Part shown: positions 1-7,726 of the stretch, piece after piece
How positions within the stretch are numbered: the stretch's first letter is position 1
Layout: each line of letters opens with the position of its first letter
NCBI GenBank assembly: GCA_004555535.1
Contig: SFHU01000014.1
Coordinates: forward strand, 1-36,691
DNA from: Clostridiales bacterium
Lineage (GTDB): Bacteria; Bacillota; Clostridia; Christensenellales; Aristaeellaceae
Length of the DNA: 36,691 bases
Reading direction: 5' to 3'
The notes under the pieces: model-generated
What the model was told of the DNA's origin: nothing
Databases searched by the model: none
Seen by the model: the letters and a program-made list of their open reading frames with translations, nothing else
Made by a program: the position numbers and the translations under genes

Positions 1-291
1 CCCAACGTAGCCCATAAGATCAAGGGAAAAATGCGTTTCAGAGCAGGATGCGAAGCATCCTACGATTGAAACGGGGCTGATTTGCCAAGCAAAGATGCAT
101 ACTGCTCTCAAATCGAGCCTTCAGAAAAATCCACCGGCAGGTAACGCTTCGCTCCCTGACTACTTTTCTATTCATCGCTTCGCGATATGGAAACGATGGG
201 GGATTTCATCCCCCACCCCCCTGGTCTGGGGACCGGTCCCCAGACCCCATCTTCGCTTCGCGCATGTTTCCGACTGAAAGAGGTGTTCCCC
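1..291. repeat. Gene-free leader with palindromic elements
   Basis: No credible gene is seen here. The stretch holds stacked inverted repeats. A hairpin at 47-62 has 7-bp arms AGGATGC/GCATCCT around loop GAA. One at 174-186 has arms ATCGC/GCGAT. One at 197-215 has 7-bp arms around loop TTTCA. A perfect 24-bp palindrome lies at 223-246 (half-site GGTCTGGGGACC). The motif TTCGCTTCGC follows at 252-261. The same TTTCA loop and GAAGCGAAG-type flanks recur at 1683-1731, so this looks like part of an interspersed palindromic repeat family. The last part also carries the ribosome binding site of the gene starting at 292. Confidence 0.55.
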
Positions 292-1647
292 ATGTCCGAG
301 CTGTTTATCGCCGGCGGCACGATCGTCGATCCCGAGCGCATGCATCGCTTTGCGGGCGATGTGCTCGTCCGGGACGGGCGCGTGGCGCAGACCGCCGCGC
401 CCGGCGCTTTGCGCCCGACTGCGGGCGCGCGCGTGATCGACGCGTCGGGCTGCATTGTCTGCCCCGGCTTCATCGATCCGCACAGCCACATCGACGGCGA
501 CCGCTACACGGCGACGCTCTCCCTGCTTCAGGGCATCACGACGACCGTCGGCGGCAACTGCGGCTTCTCCCCGCTCGACATGGGCGCGTTCCTCGACACG
601 CAGGCGCATTTCCCGATCCATCAGGCGGAGCTGATCGGCATGTGCTCGCTGCGCGAGGCGGCGGGGGTTACGGATCCCTTCGTCCCCGCGCAGGGGGAGC
701 AGATTGAGACGATGGCGCGGCTGTGCCGCCAGGCGCTTGCCTGCGGGGCGGCGGGCGTGTCGCTCGGCCCGGCCTATACGCCGGGCGCGTCGATTGAGGA
801 GATGGAGGCGCTGTGCCGCGAGGCGAAGGCGATGGACCGCCCCGTCGCCATCGACACGCGGATGAACTCCATGACCGACCTGCATTCCCTCGAGGAGGCG
901 ATTGACCTCGCCCGCGCGACCGGCTGCCGCCTGGTGATCTCCCATTTCGTCTATCAGTACGGCGTGGGCGTCGAGTATCACGCGCTGGCGATTCTCGAGG
1001 ACGCGCGCAACGACGGCATCGACGTGCATCTGGATAGCGGCATGTACAAGGACTGGTGCTCGACGGTCGGCTCGGCGCTCTTTGAGCCGGGCATCATGCG
1101 CGACAACGGCATCGAGCTTTGGCATCTGCGCGTGATTACCGGCGAGCACATCGGCCAGCAGCCCGACGAGGCGCTGCTTGCCCATCTGCGCGCGGAGCAC
1201 CCGCAGGACGCCGTCGTCGTCAACACGGGCGACCAGGAGGCCGTCTACGCCATTGCGCGCTATCCGCTGACGATGATCTCTACCGACGCGGGGACGTACA
1301 AGCCGCGCGAGGGGCATCCGCAGATCGCCGGCAGCTTCCCGCGCTACCTGCGCGAGATGGTGCGCGAGCGCCGCGAGATGACCTGGGAGCAGGCGATCTA
1401 CAAGGCGACGCTGCTGCCCGCGAAGGTGTTCAGCCTGCGCGGCAAGGGACGGCTGCGGCCGGGCAGCGACGCGGATCTGCTCGTGTTTGATCCGGAGGAG
1501 ATCATGGATCAGGCGGATTTCCCGGGCCTGGGCTGCCCGAACGCCGCGCCGACCGGCATCCGCTGCGTGATCGTCGGCGGCGAGGTCGCGGTGATGAATG
1601 GACAGTTTGAAAACCTCAGCATGGGCGGAGCGATCCGGGCGTGCTGA
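292..1647 (+). CDS. N-acyl-D-amino-acid deacylase-like amidohydrolase
   Basis: This 451-aa cytoplasmic enzyme of the amidohydrolase superfamily most resembles D-aminoacylases, which hydrolyse N-acyl-D-amino acids to a fatty acid and a D-amino acid. Visible are the N-terminal beta-sandwich opening (GGTIVDPER), the metal-binding PGFIDPHSHIDGD with its HxH pair, the GNCGFSP motif typical of this subfamily, a second-shell ISHF segment, and the C-terminal block with STDAG, an HP-x-GSFPRYL-like segment and GSDADLLVFDP. The start at 292 is preferred over the in-frame ATG at 187: AAGAGGTG lies 6 nt upstream and the extra 35 residues are encoded by palindromic DNA. The gene stands alone ahead of a sugar transporter. 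The exact substrate cannot be read from sequence; dihydroorotase or hydantoinase activity is less likely. Confidence 0.85.
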   Translation: MSELFIAGGTIVDPERMHRFAGDVLVRDGRVAQTAAPGALRPTAGARVIDASGCIVCPGFIDPHSHIDGDRYTATLSLLQGITTTVGGNCGFSPLDMGAFLDTQAHFPIHQAELIGMCSLREAAGVTDPFVPAQGEQIETMARLCRQALACGAAGVSLGPAYTPGASIEEMEALCREAKAMDRPVAIDTRMNSMTDLHSLEEAIDLARATGCRLVISHFVYQYGVGVEYHALAILEDARNDGIDVHLDSGMYKDWCSTVGSALFEPGIMRDNGIELWHLRVITGEHIGQQPDEALLAHLRAEHPQDAVVVNTGDQEAVYAIARYPLTMISTDAGTYKPREGHPQIAGSFPRYLREMVRERREMTWEQAIYKATLLPAKVFSLRGKGRLRPGSDADLLVFDPEEIMDQADFPGLGCPNAAPTGIRCVIVGGEVAVMNGQFENLSMGGAIRAC

Positions 1648-1682
1648 TGCTTTTTCTGGATAGATGCGGGCATAGGCGCGAA

Positions 1683-1731
1683 GCGAAGAAGGGAGTCTGC
1701 GGGATTTCATCCCGCAGACTCCCTTCTTCGC
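1683..1731. terminator. Perfect 22-bp stem hairpin
   Basis: A perfect inverted repeat with two 22-nt arms (5' arm begins GCGAAGAAGGGAGTC) and loop TTTCA lies 35 nt after the amidohydrolase stop codon. Its position suggests transcription termination, but there is no proper T-tract. The loop and the GCGAAG flanks resemble the palindromes in the first 260 bases, so it may instead be a REP-like repeat that also stops transcription. Confidence 0.6.
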
Positions 1732-1864
1732 TTTGTGCAAATCATCCATCCTTTGGCTGATAAACATCCCAAAGCTGTTTTTCCTGATCGAAATGCGCCT
1801 TTTGGGTCAGAATAACCCCGATGAAGGCCGCTTGGCGGCAAAACAGGAAAGGACTGGAAGCAGC

Positions 1865-3277
1865 ATGGCAAAGGAGCGGAAACAGCGTCCCTTCGGAATC
1901 CGGGACAAGCTCGGCTATTTCTTCGGCGATTTCGGCAACGATTTCACGTTCATCCTCTCGACGATCATCCTCATGAAGTTCTACACGGACGTCGTGGGCA
2001 TCTCCGCCGGGGCGGTCGGCACGATCATGATGCTCGCGCGGCTGACCGACGCCGTGACCGACGTGACGATGGGCCGCCTGTGCGACAGGAGCCGCGTCGT
2101 GCCGGGCGTAGGCCGATTCAAGCCGTGGATCAAGCGCATGTGCGTGCCGGTAGCACTCTCCTCGTTTCTGATGTACCTGGGCGGCATCGTCGAGTGGCCG
2201 TACGCGGCGAGGGTGCTCTACCTGCTCGTCACCTATATTCTCTGGAGCTCGGTCTTCTATACGGCCATCAACATCCCCTACGGCTCGATGGCCTCGGCGA
2301 TCTCCGCAGAGCCCGGCGACCGGCAGAGCCTCTCGACCTTTCGGACGATGGGCGGCATGCTCGCCGGCACGGTGATCGGCGTCGTGCTGCCGCTGATCGC
2401 CTATCAAAAGCGGGACGGCGTGGAGACGCTCGTGGGCAGCCGCGTGACGCTGGCGGCAGGCGTGTTCTCCCTGTTGGCGATCGTCTGCTATCTGCTGTGC
2501 TACGCGCTGACGCAGGAGCGGGTCGTGCGCGAGGCGCAGGTGCAGGTCAAGGTCTCCGTCAGGGACATGATCAAAGGCGCGCTGCACAACCGCGCGCTCG
2601 TCTCGATCATCGTGGGCTCCGTCCTGTTGCTGCTCGCGCAGCTGACGATGCAGAACATGGCGGGCTACGTCTATCCCGAATACTACAACAACGCCGCCGC
2701 GCAGTCCGCCTCGACGCTGCTGATGATGGTCAGCATGAGCGTGGCCGCTATCGCCGTCAAGCCGCTCTCCGCGCGCTTTGGCAAGGCGGAGCTGAGCGCC
2801 GCGGCCAGTGCTGCCGCCGCGGTCATCTGCGGTGTGACCTATGCGCTGCGGCCGGCAAACGTCTGGGTCTATGTCGGGCTGCAGACGCTGAACTGGCTGG
2901 GCCTGGGGCTGTTCTCGATGGTCACCTGGGCGCTGATCACGGATGTCATCGACGACGCGGAGCTGCGCACCGGCGTGCGCGAGGATGGCTCCGTCTATGC
3001 GCTGTATTCCTTCGCGCGCAAGCTGGGACAGGCGGTCTCCGCCGGGCTCTCCGGCTGGCTGCTGACCCTGACCGGCTATGTGCCGGGCGCCGGCGGCAGC
3101 CAGACGCCCGAGGTGCTGCACGGCATCTTCGCCATCTCGACGCTGGTGCCGGGCGTCGGCTTTGCGCTGCTGGCGCTCGTGCTGGCCCTGTGGTATCCGC
3201 TGCACAAGAAGCAGGTCGACGAAAACGTCGCGCGGCTGCGAAGCCGGCATGAAAAAGAGGGCAGTCAGCAGGAATGA
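1865..3277 (+). CDS. GPH-family sugar:cation symporter (MFS)
   Basis: This 470-aa polytopic membrane protein belongs to the glycoside-pentoside-hexuronide:cation symporter family (MelB/UidB/XynB-like). The family signature is clear near residues 60-75 (DAVTDVTMGRLCDRS, a DxxxDxxxGxxxD pattern). It follows the start FGIRDKLGYFFGDFGNDFTF, where related carriers have KLGYGxGD. About twelve hydrophobic segments are spread over the length, which is normal for the family. The start at 1865 is chosen because AGGAAAGGA lies 11 nt upstream; an in-frame ATG at 1733 would add an unlikely 44 residues. The following gene, 100 bp downstream on the same strand, is a GH2 glycosidase, so the pair probably imports and cleaves a beta-galactoside or beta-glucuronide. 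The sugar itself is inferred. Confidence 0.88.
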   Translation: MAKERKQRPFGIRDKLGYFFGDFGNDFTFILSTIILMKFYTDVVGISAGAVGTIMMLARLTDAVTDVTMGRLCDRSRVVPGVGRFKPWIKRMCVPVALSSFLMYLGGIVEWPYAARVLYLLVTYILWSSVFYTAINIPYGSMASAISAEPGDRQSLSTFRTMGGMLAGTVIGVVLPLIAYQKRDGVETLVGSRVTLAAGVFSLLAIVCYLLCYALTQERVVREAQVQVKVSVRDMIKGALHNRALVSIIVGSVLLLLAQLTMQNMAGYVYPEYYNNAAAQSASTLLMMVSMSVAAIAVKPLSARFGKAELSAAASAAAAVICGVTYALRPANVWVYVGLQTLNWLGLGLFSMVTWALITDVIDDAELRTGVREDGSVYALYSFARKLGQAVSAGLSGWLLTLTGYVPGAGGSQTPEVLHGIFAISTLVPGVGFALLALVLALWYPLHKKQVDENVARLRSRHEKEGSQQE

Positions 3278-3376
3278 CCGGCCCGCGGAGCGAAACAGGC
3301 CCAAAGGCGCGCCCGAGGGTGCGAACGGGACAAGGGGGAGGCGCACTCCCCCGAAAAAGGGAAAGGAAGGAAAAGC

Positions 3377-5617
3377 ATGAGAGAAACGATCAGCCTGAAC
3401 CGTAAATGGGCGTTCACGATGGATGCTTCCCGGGTGCCGGAGGCGATGCCCAGCCCGGCATACTTTGTCAACCTGCCGCACACCTTCAACGCCATCGACG
3501 GCCAGGACGGCGGCAACGACTACCATCGCGGCTTGTGCTACTATGTCAAGCAGCTGCCGCGCGAGGAGATCCCGCAGGCGGAGCGGCTGTATCTGGAGTT
3601 TAAAGGCGCGAACGCCTCTGCCGACGTCTATGTGAACGGGCGGCACGTCTGTCATCACGACGGCGGCTATTCGACCTTCCGCGCCGAGGTGACGCAGGCC
3701 ATCGGGCGCGAGGGCGACGCGCTGATCGTCGTGGGCGTCGACAACGGCGCGAGCGACACGGTCTATCCGCAGATGGCGGATTTCACGTTCTACGGCGGGC
3801 TCTACCGCGATGTCAGCCTGATCGGCGTGCCGCGGTCGCACTTTGACCTCTGCTGCTATGGCGGGCCGGGCATCGCTGTGACCCCGGTCATGCACGGGGA
3901 GGATGCGCGCGTCAAGACCGAGGTCTGGCTCACGGACGCGCGGGAGGGGCAGCAGCTGCGCTTTACCCTGCGCGACGCACAGGGCAAAATCGTCGCGCAG
4001 AAGACCTGCCCCGCCAGGGAGACCGTCTTTGAGACGGAGATCGCCCACGCCCACCTGTGGCACGGGCGAAAGGATCCGTACCTGTACACCGCTGAGGCCG
4101 ACCTGCTCGCGGAGGGAAAGGCGCTCGACAGCGTGCGCGCGCGCTTTGGCTGCCGCTCCTTTGAGATCGACCCGCAGCGCGGCTTCTTCCTCAACGGCGA
4201 AGCGTATCCGCTGCGCGGCGTCTCGCGCCATCAGGACCGCTGGGGCATCGGCAACGCGCTGCTGCCGGAGCATCACCGCGAGGACATGGATCTGATCTGC
4301 GAGCTGGGCGCGAACACCATCCGCCTGGCGCACTATCAGCACGACCAGCTCTTTTACGACCTGTGCGACGAGCGCGGCATGGTCGTCTGGGCGGAGATTC
4401 CCTATATCTCCAAGCACATGCCCGGCGGCGAGGCAAACACCCTCTCGCAGATGAAGGAGCTGATCATCCAGAACTACAACCATCCGTCCATCGTCGTCTG
4501 GGGCCTCTCCAACGAGATCACGATGAACACCGGCGCATCGGAGAGAAATTCCATGCTCGCCAACCATAAAAAGCTCAACGACCTCTGCCACAGCATGGAC
4601 AGGACGAGAAAGACGGTCATGGCATACGTCTCCATGTGCGACAAGAACGACCCGATCGTGCAGATTCCCGACGTCGTCTCCTACAATCATTACTTCGGCT
4701 GGTACGGCGGCGACACCTCGATGAACGGCCCGTGGCTCGACGACTTCCACAAGACGTTCCCGAAAATTCCGCTGGGCGTGAGCGAGTACGGCTGCGAAGC
4801 GCTCAACTGGCACACCTCCGACCCAACCGCGGGCGACTACACCGAGGAATACCAGGCCTACTACCACGAGGAGCTCATCAAGCAGCTCTTCACGCGCCCC
4901 TACCTCTGGGCGACGCACGTGTGGAACATGTTCGACTTTGGCGCGGACGCGCGCGCCGAGGGCGGCGAAAACGGCCAGAACCACAAGGGCCTGGTGACGT
5001 TTGACCGGACATACAAAAAGGACGCCTTCTACGCCTACAAGGCCTGGCTGTCGGAGGACCCCTTCGTCCACCTGTGCGGCAAGCGCTACGTCGAGCGCGT
5101 GGAGCCGGTGACGAAGGTCACGGTCTATTCCAATCAGCCCGAGGTCGAGCTCTTCGCCGATGGGAAGAGCCTGGGCAGGCAGAGGAGCGACCTGCATTTC
5201 TTCTATTTCGATGTGCCCAACGAGGGCGAGACGCATCTGCTCGCCGTCGCCGGGGACTGCCGCGACGAGAGCGTCATCCGCCGGGTCGAGGTCTTCAACG
5301 AGGCCTACCGCCTGCGCGAGCGGGGCGCCGTGCTCAACTGGTTCGACGTCACGCAGCGGGACGGCCATCTCTCGCTGACCGACAAGATGAGCGACATCAT
5401 GCGCTCCCCGGAGGGCGCGAGGCTCATCCGCGAGACGCTCACGCCCCGGGGCGATGAGAAGGCCGCGGGCTTTGAGATCAACGAGGACACGATGAAGATG
5501 ATGGGCGGCTTCACGATGCTGCGCCTGACGGGCATGCTTGGCATGGCGGGCATCAAGCTGAGCAAGGAGGAGCTGCTCGCGCTCAACGAAAAGCTCAACC
5601 AGATTGAAAAGGTCTGA
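3377..5617 (+). CDS. Glycoside hydrolase family 2 (beta-galactosidase/beta-glucuronidase type)
   Basis: This 746-aa retaining glycosidase has the GH2 domain order: N-terminal jelly-roll sugar-binding domain (about 1-170, with GANASADVYVNG and FYGGLYRDV), immunoglobulin-like domain (about 175-270), then the TIM barrel. The acid/base Glu is in WGLSNEIT and the nucleophile in GVSEYG. A QNHKGLVTFDR segment after WNMFDF contains an N-x-K triplet. This triplet binds the carboxylate in beta-glucuronidases but also occurs (as NDKGLVT) in GH2 beta-galactosidases, so it does not settle the substrate. A further beta domain and an unusual helical tail (about 640-746, with KMMGGFTMLRLTGMLGMAG) follow. There is no signal peptide, so it acts in the cytoplasm on sugars brought in by the adjacent symporter. 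AAGGAAGG lies 6 nt before the ATG. Confidence 0.9.
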   Translation: MRETISLNRKWAFTMDASRVPEAMPSPAYFVNLPHTFNAIDGQDGGNDYHRGLCYYVKQLPREEIPQAERLYLEFKGANASADVYVNGRHVCHHDGGYSTFRAEVTQAIGREGDALIVVGVDNGASDTVYPQMADFTFYGGLYRDVSLIGVPRSHFDLCCYGGPGIAVTPVMHGEDARVKTEVWLTDAREGQQLRFTLRDAQGKIVAQKTCPARETVFETEIAHAHLWHGRKDPYLYTAEADLLAEGKALDSVRARFGCRSFEIDPQRGFFLNGEAYPLRGVSRHQDRWGIGNALLPEHHREDMDLICELGANTIRLAHYQHDQLFYDLCDERGMVVWAEIPYISKHMPGGEANTLSQMKELIIQNYNHPSIVVWGLSNEITMNTGASERNSMLANHKKLNDLCHSMDRTRKTVMAYVSMCDKNDPIVQIPDVVSYNHYFGWYGGDTSMNGPWLDDFHKTFPKIPLGVSEYGCEALNWHTSDPTAGDYTEEYQAYYHEELIKQLFTRPYLWATHVWNMFDFGADARAEGGENGQNHKGLVTFDRTYKKDAFYAYKAWLSEDPFVHLCGKRYVERVEPVTKVTVYSNQPEVELFADGKSLGRQRSDLHFFYFDVPNEGETHLLAVAGDCRDESVIRRVEVFNEAYRLRERGAVLNWFDVTQRDGHLSLTDKMSDIMRSPEGARLIRETLTPRGDEKAAGFEINEDTMKMMGGFTMLRLTGMLGMAGIKLSKEELLALNEKLNQIEKV

Positions 5618-5634
5618 GCGGGAAGACCTCACCC

Positions 5635-5766
5635 GGTTCCTTCGGAACCAACCTCCCCGGGGAACCCGCATGGTCGCGCAAGCGCTCCCTGCGGTTCCCG
5701 ACGCTGCGCCTGCCTTGATCGCCCACAGGGCGCGGCAGGCTCCGGTCCCAAAGGGGAGGGCTTTTT
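5635..5766. repeat. Structured intergenic element, possible interspersed repeat
   Basis: A non-coding block after the GH2 gene is built from nested inverted repeats. GGTTCC/GGAACC lie around loop TTC (5635-5649). CCTCCCC (5652-5658) is complementary to GGGGAGG (5753-5759). GCCTGCC (5708-5714) is complementary to GGCAGGC (5734-5740). The outer arm ends in GGGCTTTTTC, so on the + strand it could terminate the GH2 transcript. The layout, a long-range CCTCCCC...GGGGAGG clamp with inner hairpins, resembles dispersed intergenic repeats of gut Clostridia. Copy number cannot be tested from one window. Confidence 0.45.
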
Positions 5767-5795
5767 CTCATAAGAAAGCAGCTTACGAGCGCGGA

Positions 5796-6251
5796 TCAGC
5801 CTTCCTTTTTGGACAGGGCTTTTGGGCGTTTGGAAAGCAGCGTGAGTACGCCCCATCCACCCCCCGCGCCGGCGGTGTCGATCAGCACGTCGACGGGGCT
5901 GGGCCCGCGTCCCTCGCTGAACATCTGATGAAACTCGTCCGTCGCGGCGTAGGCGGCGCTCATCAGCAGCGCGGTCAGCCCCGGATGGCGCGCGCCGCTC
6001 AGGCGCAGCGCGCGAAAAAGCAGCACAAAGAGCACCGCGTATTCGGCCATGTGCGCGCCCTTGCGCAAAAGCAGCTCGAGCATCGCGGGATCGATGGCCT
6101 CCTGCGCAACGCCCGCGGTCTCAAGCGCGCCAAGCAGCAGGTCGACGATCGTGCCGCTCTGCTCGCCGGAGACGTCGCCCGGCATCGCCGACATGAAGAA
6201 GATCAGGGCCATCCAGGCCGCGCAAAGCGCCCATGCCGCCGCTTTTTTCAT
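5796..6251 (-). CDS. VanZ-like family membrane protein
   Basis: This 151-aa integral membrane protein carries the VanZ-like signature: an N-terminal membrane segment followed by FMSAMPGDVSGEQSG, then RKGAHMAEYAVLFVLLFRAL, then ATDEFHQMFSEGRGPSPVDVLIDTAGA. The family includes VanZ, linked to teicoplanin resistance, but most members are of unknown function. No glycopeptide-resistance genes are nearby, so a resistance role should not be assumed. The start at 6251 (MKKAAAW) is supported by AGGAGG 9 nt upstream and by a sigma-A promoter at 6285-6313; an upstream in-frame ATG at 6353 would overlap that promoter. It is divergent from the M23-family gene. Confidence 0.88.
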   Translation of the reverse strand: MKKAAAWALCAAWMALIFFMSAMPGDVSGEQSGTIVDLLLGALETAGVAQEAIDPAMLELLLRKGAHMAEYAVLFVLLFRALRLSGARHPGLTALLMSAAYAATDEFHQMFSEGRGPSPVDVLIDTAGAGGGWGVLTLLSKRPKALSKKEG

Positions 6252-6284
6252 CGCTGTTGTCCTCCTGCGTTTTCTGATGCGCCC

Positions 6285-6313
6285 ATGATAGCATGACGCC
6301 GGGGAAAAAGCAA
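6285..6313 (-). promoter_or_regulatory. Sigma-A promoter for the VanZ-like gene
   Basis: Read on the minus strand: -35 TTGCTT (6308-6313), 17-nt spacer, -10 TATCAT (6285-6290), about 34 nt before the start codon at 6251. Confidence 0.6.
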
Positions 6314-6360
6314 ATCTGCCCGGGGAGGGGGAAATAAATGGAAGGCCCGGCAAAAAATGC

Positions 6361-6388
6361 TTGAGTTTTAAGCGCTGTCTGGTATAAT
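6361..6388 (+). promoter_or_regulatory. Sigma-A promoter for the M23-family gene
   Basis: -35 TTGAGT (6361-6366), 16-nt spacer, consensus -10 TATAAT (6383-6388). The start codon at 6440 is about 50 nt downstream. It is divergent from the promoter at 6285-6313. Confidence 0.7.
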
Positions 6389-6439
6389 AAAGGAAGAATG
6401 AGGCGATTGCGGCCTTTCCGAAAACGGAGGATAACCAAA

Positions 6440-7594
6440 ATGAAGAGAAAATGGATCGCGGTGCTCGCGCTTGCCGGCCTGCTTTTTGCGATGAATGCGT
6501 ATGCCGAGGAGGCTACGGCGACGCCGGGGGAGCCGGCTGCCGCGCAGACCGGGGCAGCGGCTGAACCGGAGAATGTTGAAGCGGGGCCGGAGGATACGCC
6601 CGCAGATCAGCCCGAAGAAGCGGCCGGGCCGGAGAACCCGCACGAGCTGACCACGCAGTCCCGCTGGTTCATCAGCCAGTCCCTGCACATCCGCCGGCGC
6701 AAGGTGACCTACTACGACAACGTCTATGCCGTCAACCACGGCAAGTACGTCCTGACGCCGTTTGCCTCCGACGTCCCGCCGGAGTACATCGTCGAGGATG
6801 AGAACGGCACCTATGCCGTCGCGCCGGTCGTGCTGGACATCACCGACGCGATGCGCGAGGGCCTCTACGGCGGCGACTATGGCGAGACGGCCATATTCTA
6901 CGGCCAGTACTGCGAGCGCCGCGCGAACAGCAAGGGCAACTACGGCTTCACCGGCATCCACGAGGGCATTGACTTCGTATACGAGCCGGGCGCGCAGCTG
7001 CATGCGATTCTGGGCGGCGAGGTGACCCGCGCGGGCGACAGCAACGGCACCGTCGCCGTCTACAACGCCGAATACGACGTGACGCTGCTCTACCTGCACT
7101 GCGAGAAGATCTCCGTCAAGCGCGGCGACGTGCTGGAGGCGGGCGACCCGATTGCTGTCGAGGGCAACAAGAATTCCGGCTCGGATTACACGCATGTCGA
7201 GATGCGCAATGGACGGCACACGTCCTCGAGCCCGTACCGCGACGTCGTGCTCACCAGCGACTGCCCCTACGCCGTCATGCAGGCGGCGCTGGGCGTGATC
7301 GACTCCGGCCGCCAGCCCGTGACGCAGGCCGCCGTGCTGCGCGCGCAGCAGATGCGCGAGGAGGCGGAGGCCGCCGCGAAGGCCGCGGCTGAGGCGGAAG
7401 CGGCTGCGCAGGCGGCTGCCGAGGCTGAGGAGGCGGAGCCGGAGATCGTGCTGATCGACGAGCTGCCCGGCACGCGCAGCGGCTATGGCTTTGGCGACGC
7501 CACGGCTCAGCCGCAGGAGACCGTCGAGCCGCAGGAGACGCCCGCCGCCGCCGAGCCGGTGGCCGAGGCGACGCTGCCGCCGGCCAATCCGTGA
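6440..7594 (+). CDS. Secreted M23-family (LytM-like) protein, altered active site
   Basis: This 384-aa exported protein has a signal peptide (MKRKWIAVLALAGLLFAMNAYA), a Glu/Pro-rich linker, a LytM/M23 peptidase fold (about residues 150-265) and an Ala/Glu-rich, probably helical or coiled tail (about 295-345) ending in a Pro/Glu-rich stretch. M23 enzymes cut peptidoglycan cross-bridges. The zinc ligands H and D are seen in GIHEGID, a further catalytic His in LYLHCEK, and the third zinc His in YTHVEMR. In active enzymes this last motif is HxHFE; here the first His, a catalytic residue, aligns with Tyr. The protein may therefore be a degenerate M23 domain that binds wall or recruits a partner, like other non-catalytic LytM factors. 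An ACGGAGG ribosome site lies before the ATG at 6440. Confidence 0.82.
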   Translation: MKRKWIAVLALAGLLFAMNAYAEEATATPGEPAAAQTGAAAEPENVEAGPEDTPADQPEEAAGPENPHELTTQSRWFISQSLHIRRRKVTYYDNVYAVNHGKYVLTPFASDVPPEYIVEDENGTYAVAPVVLDITDAMREGLYGGDYGETAIFYGQYCERRANSKGNYGFTGIHEGIDFVYEPGAQLHAILGGEVTRAGDSNGTVAVYNAEYDVTLLYLHCEKISVKRGDVLEAGDPIAVEGNKNSGSDYTHVEMRNGRHTSSSPYRDVVLTSDCPYAVMQAALGVIDSGRQPVTQAAVLRAQQMREEAEAAAKAAAEAEAAAQAAAEAEEAEPEIVLIDELPGTRSGYGFGDATAQPQETVEPQETPAAAEPVAEATLPPANP

Positions 7595-7650
7595 CCGGCG
7601 CGGCCAGGGGATTTGCCCGGATGGCCGGGCGGGGAAAGCCTGATACTTCC

Positions 7651-7683
7651 GAAGAGGCTTCAGCGACTGGAGCCTCTTCTTTT
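7651..7683 (+). terminator. Intrinsic terminator of the M23-family gene
   Basis: GAAGAGGCT/AGCCTCTTC stem extended by a G-T pair and CAG/CTG, tight CGA loop, followed by CTTTTCC. It lies 57 nt after the stop codon at 7594. Confidence 0.85.
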
Positions 7684-7726
7684 CCACTTTGATCCGGTTT
7701 GCGAAGGAGCAGGAAAGGAGGTTGCC

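Noticed and set aside
95..277. Small + strand frame in the first 280 bases
   Set aside because: It is made of palindromic repeat DNA, has no ribosome site and resembles no protein.
1742..5671. A 1309-codon open frame on the minus strand, opposite the symporter and GH2 genes
   Set aside because: It is a high-GC shadow: composition is Arg/Ala/His/Asp-rich with no domain, and both + strand genes beneath it have clear family motifs.
5796..6251. Glycopeptide resistance determinant (VanZ)
   Set aside because: VanZ-like proteins are widespread and mostly unrelated to resistance; no vanHAX or vanRS genes are near.
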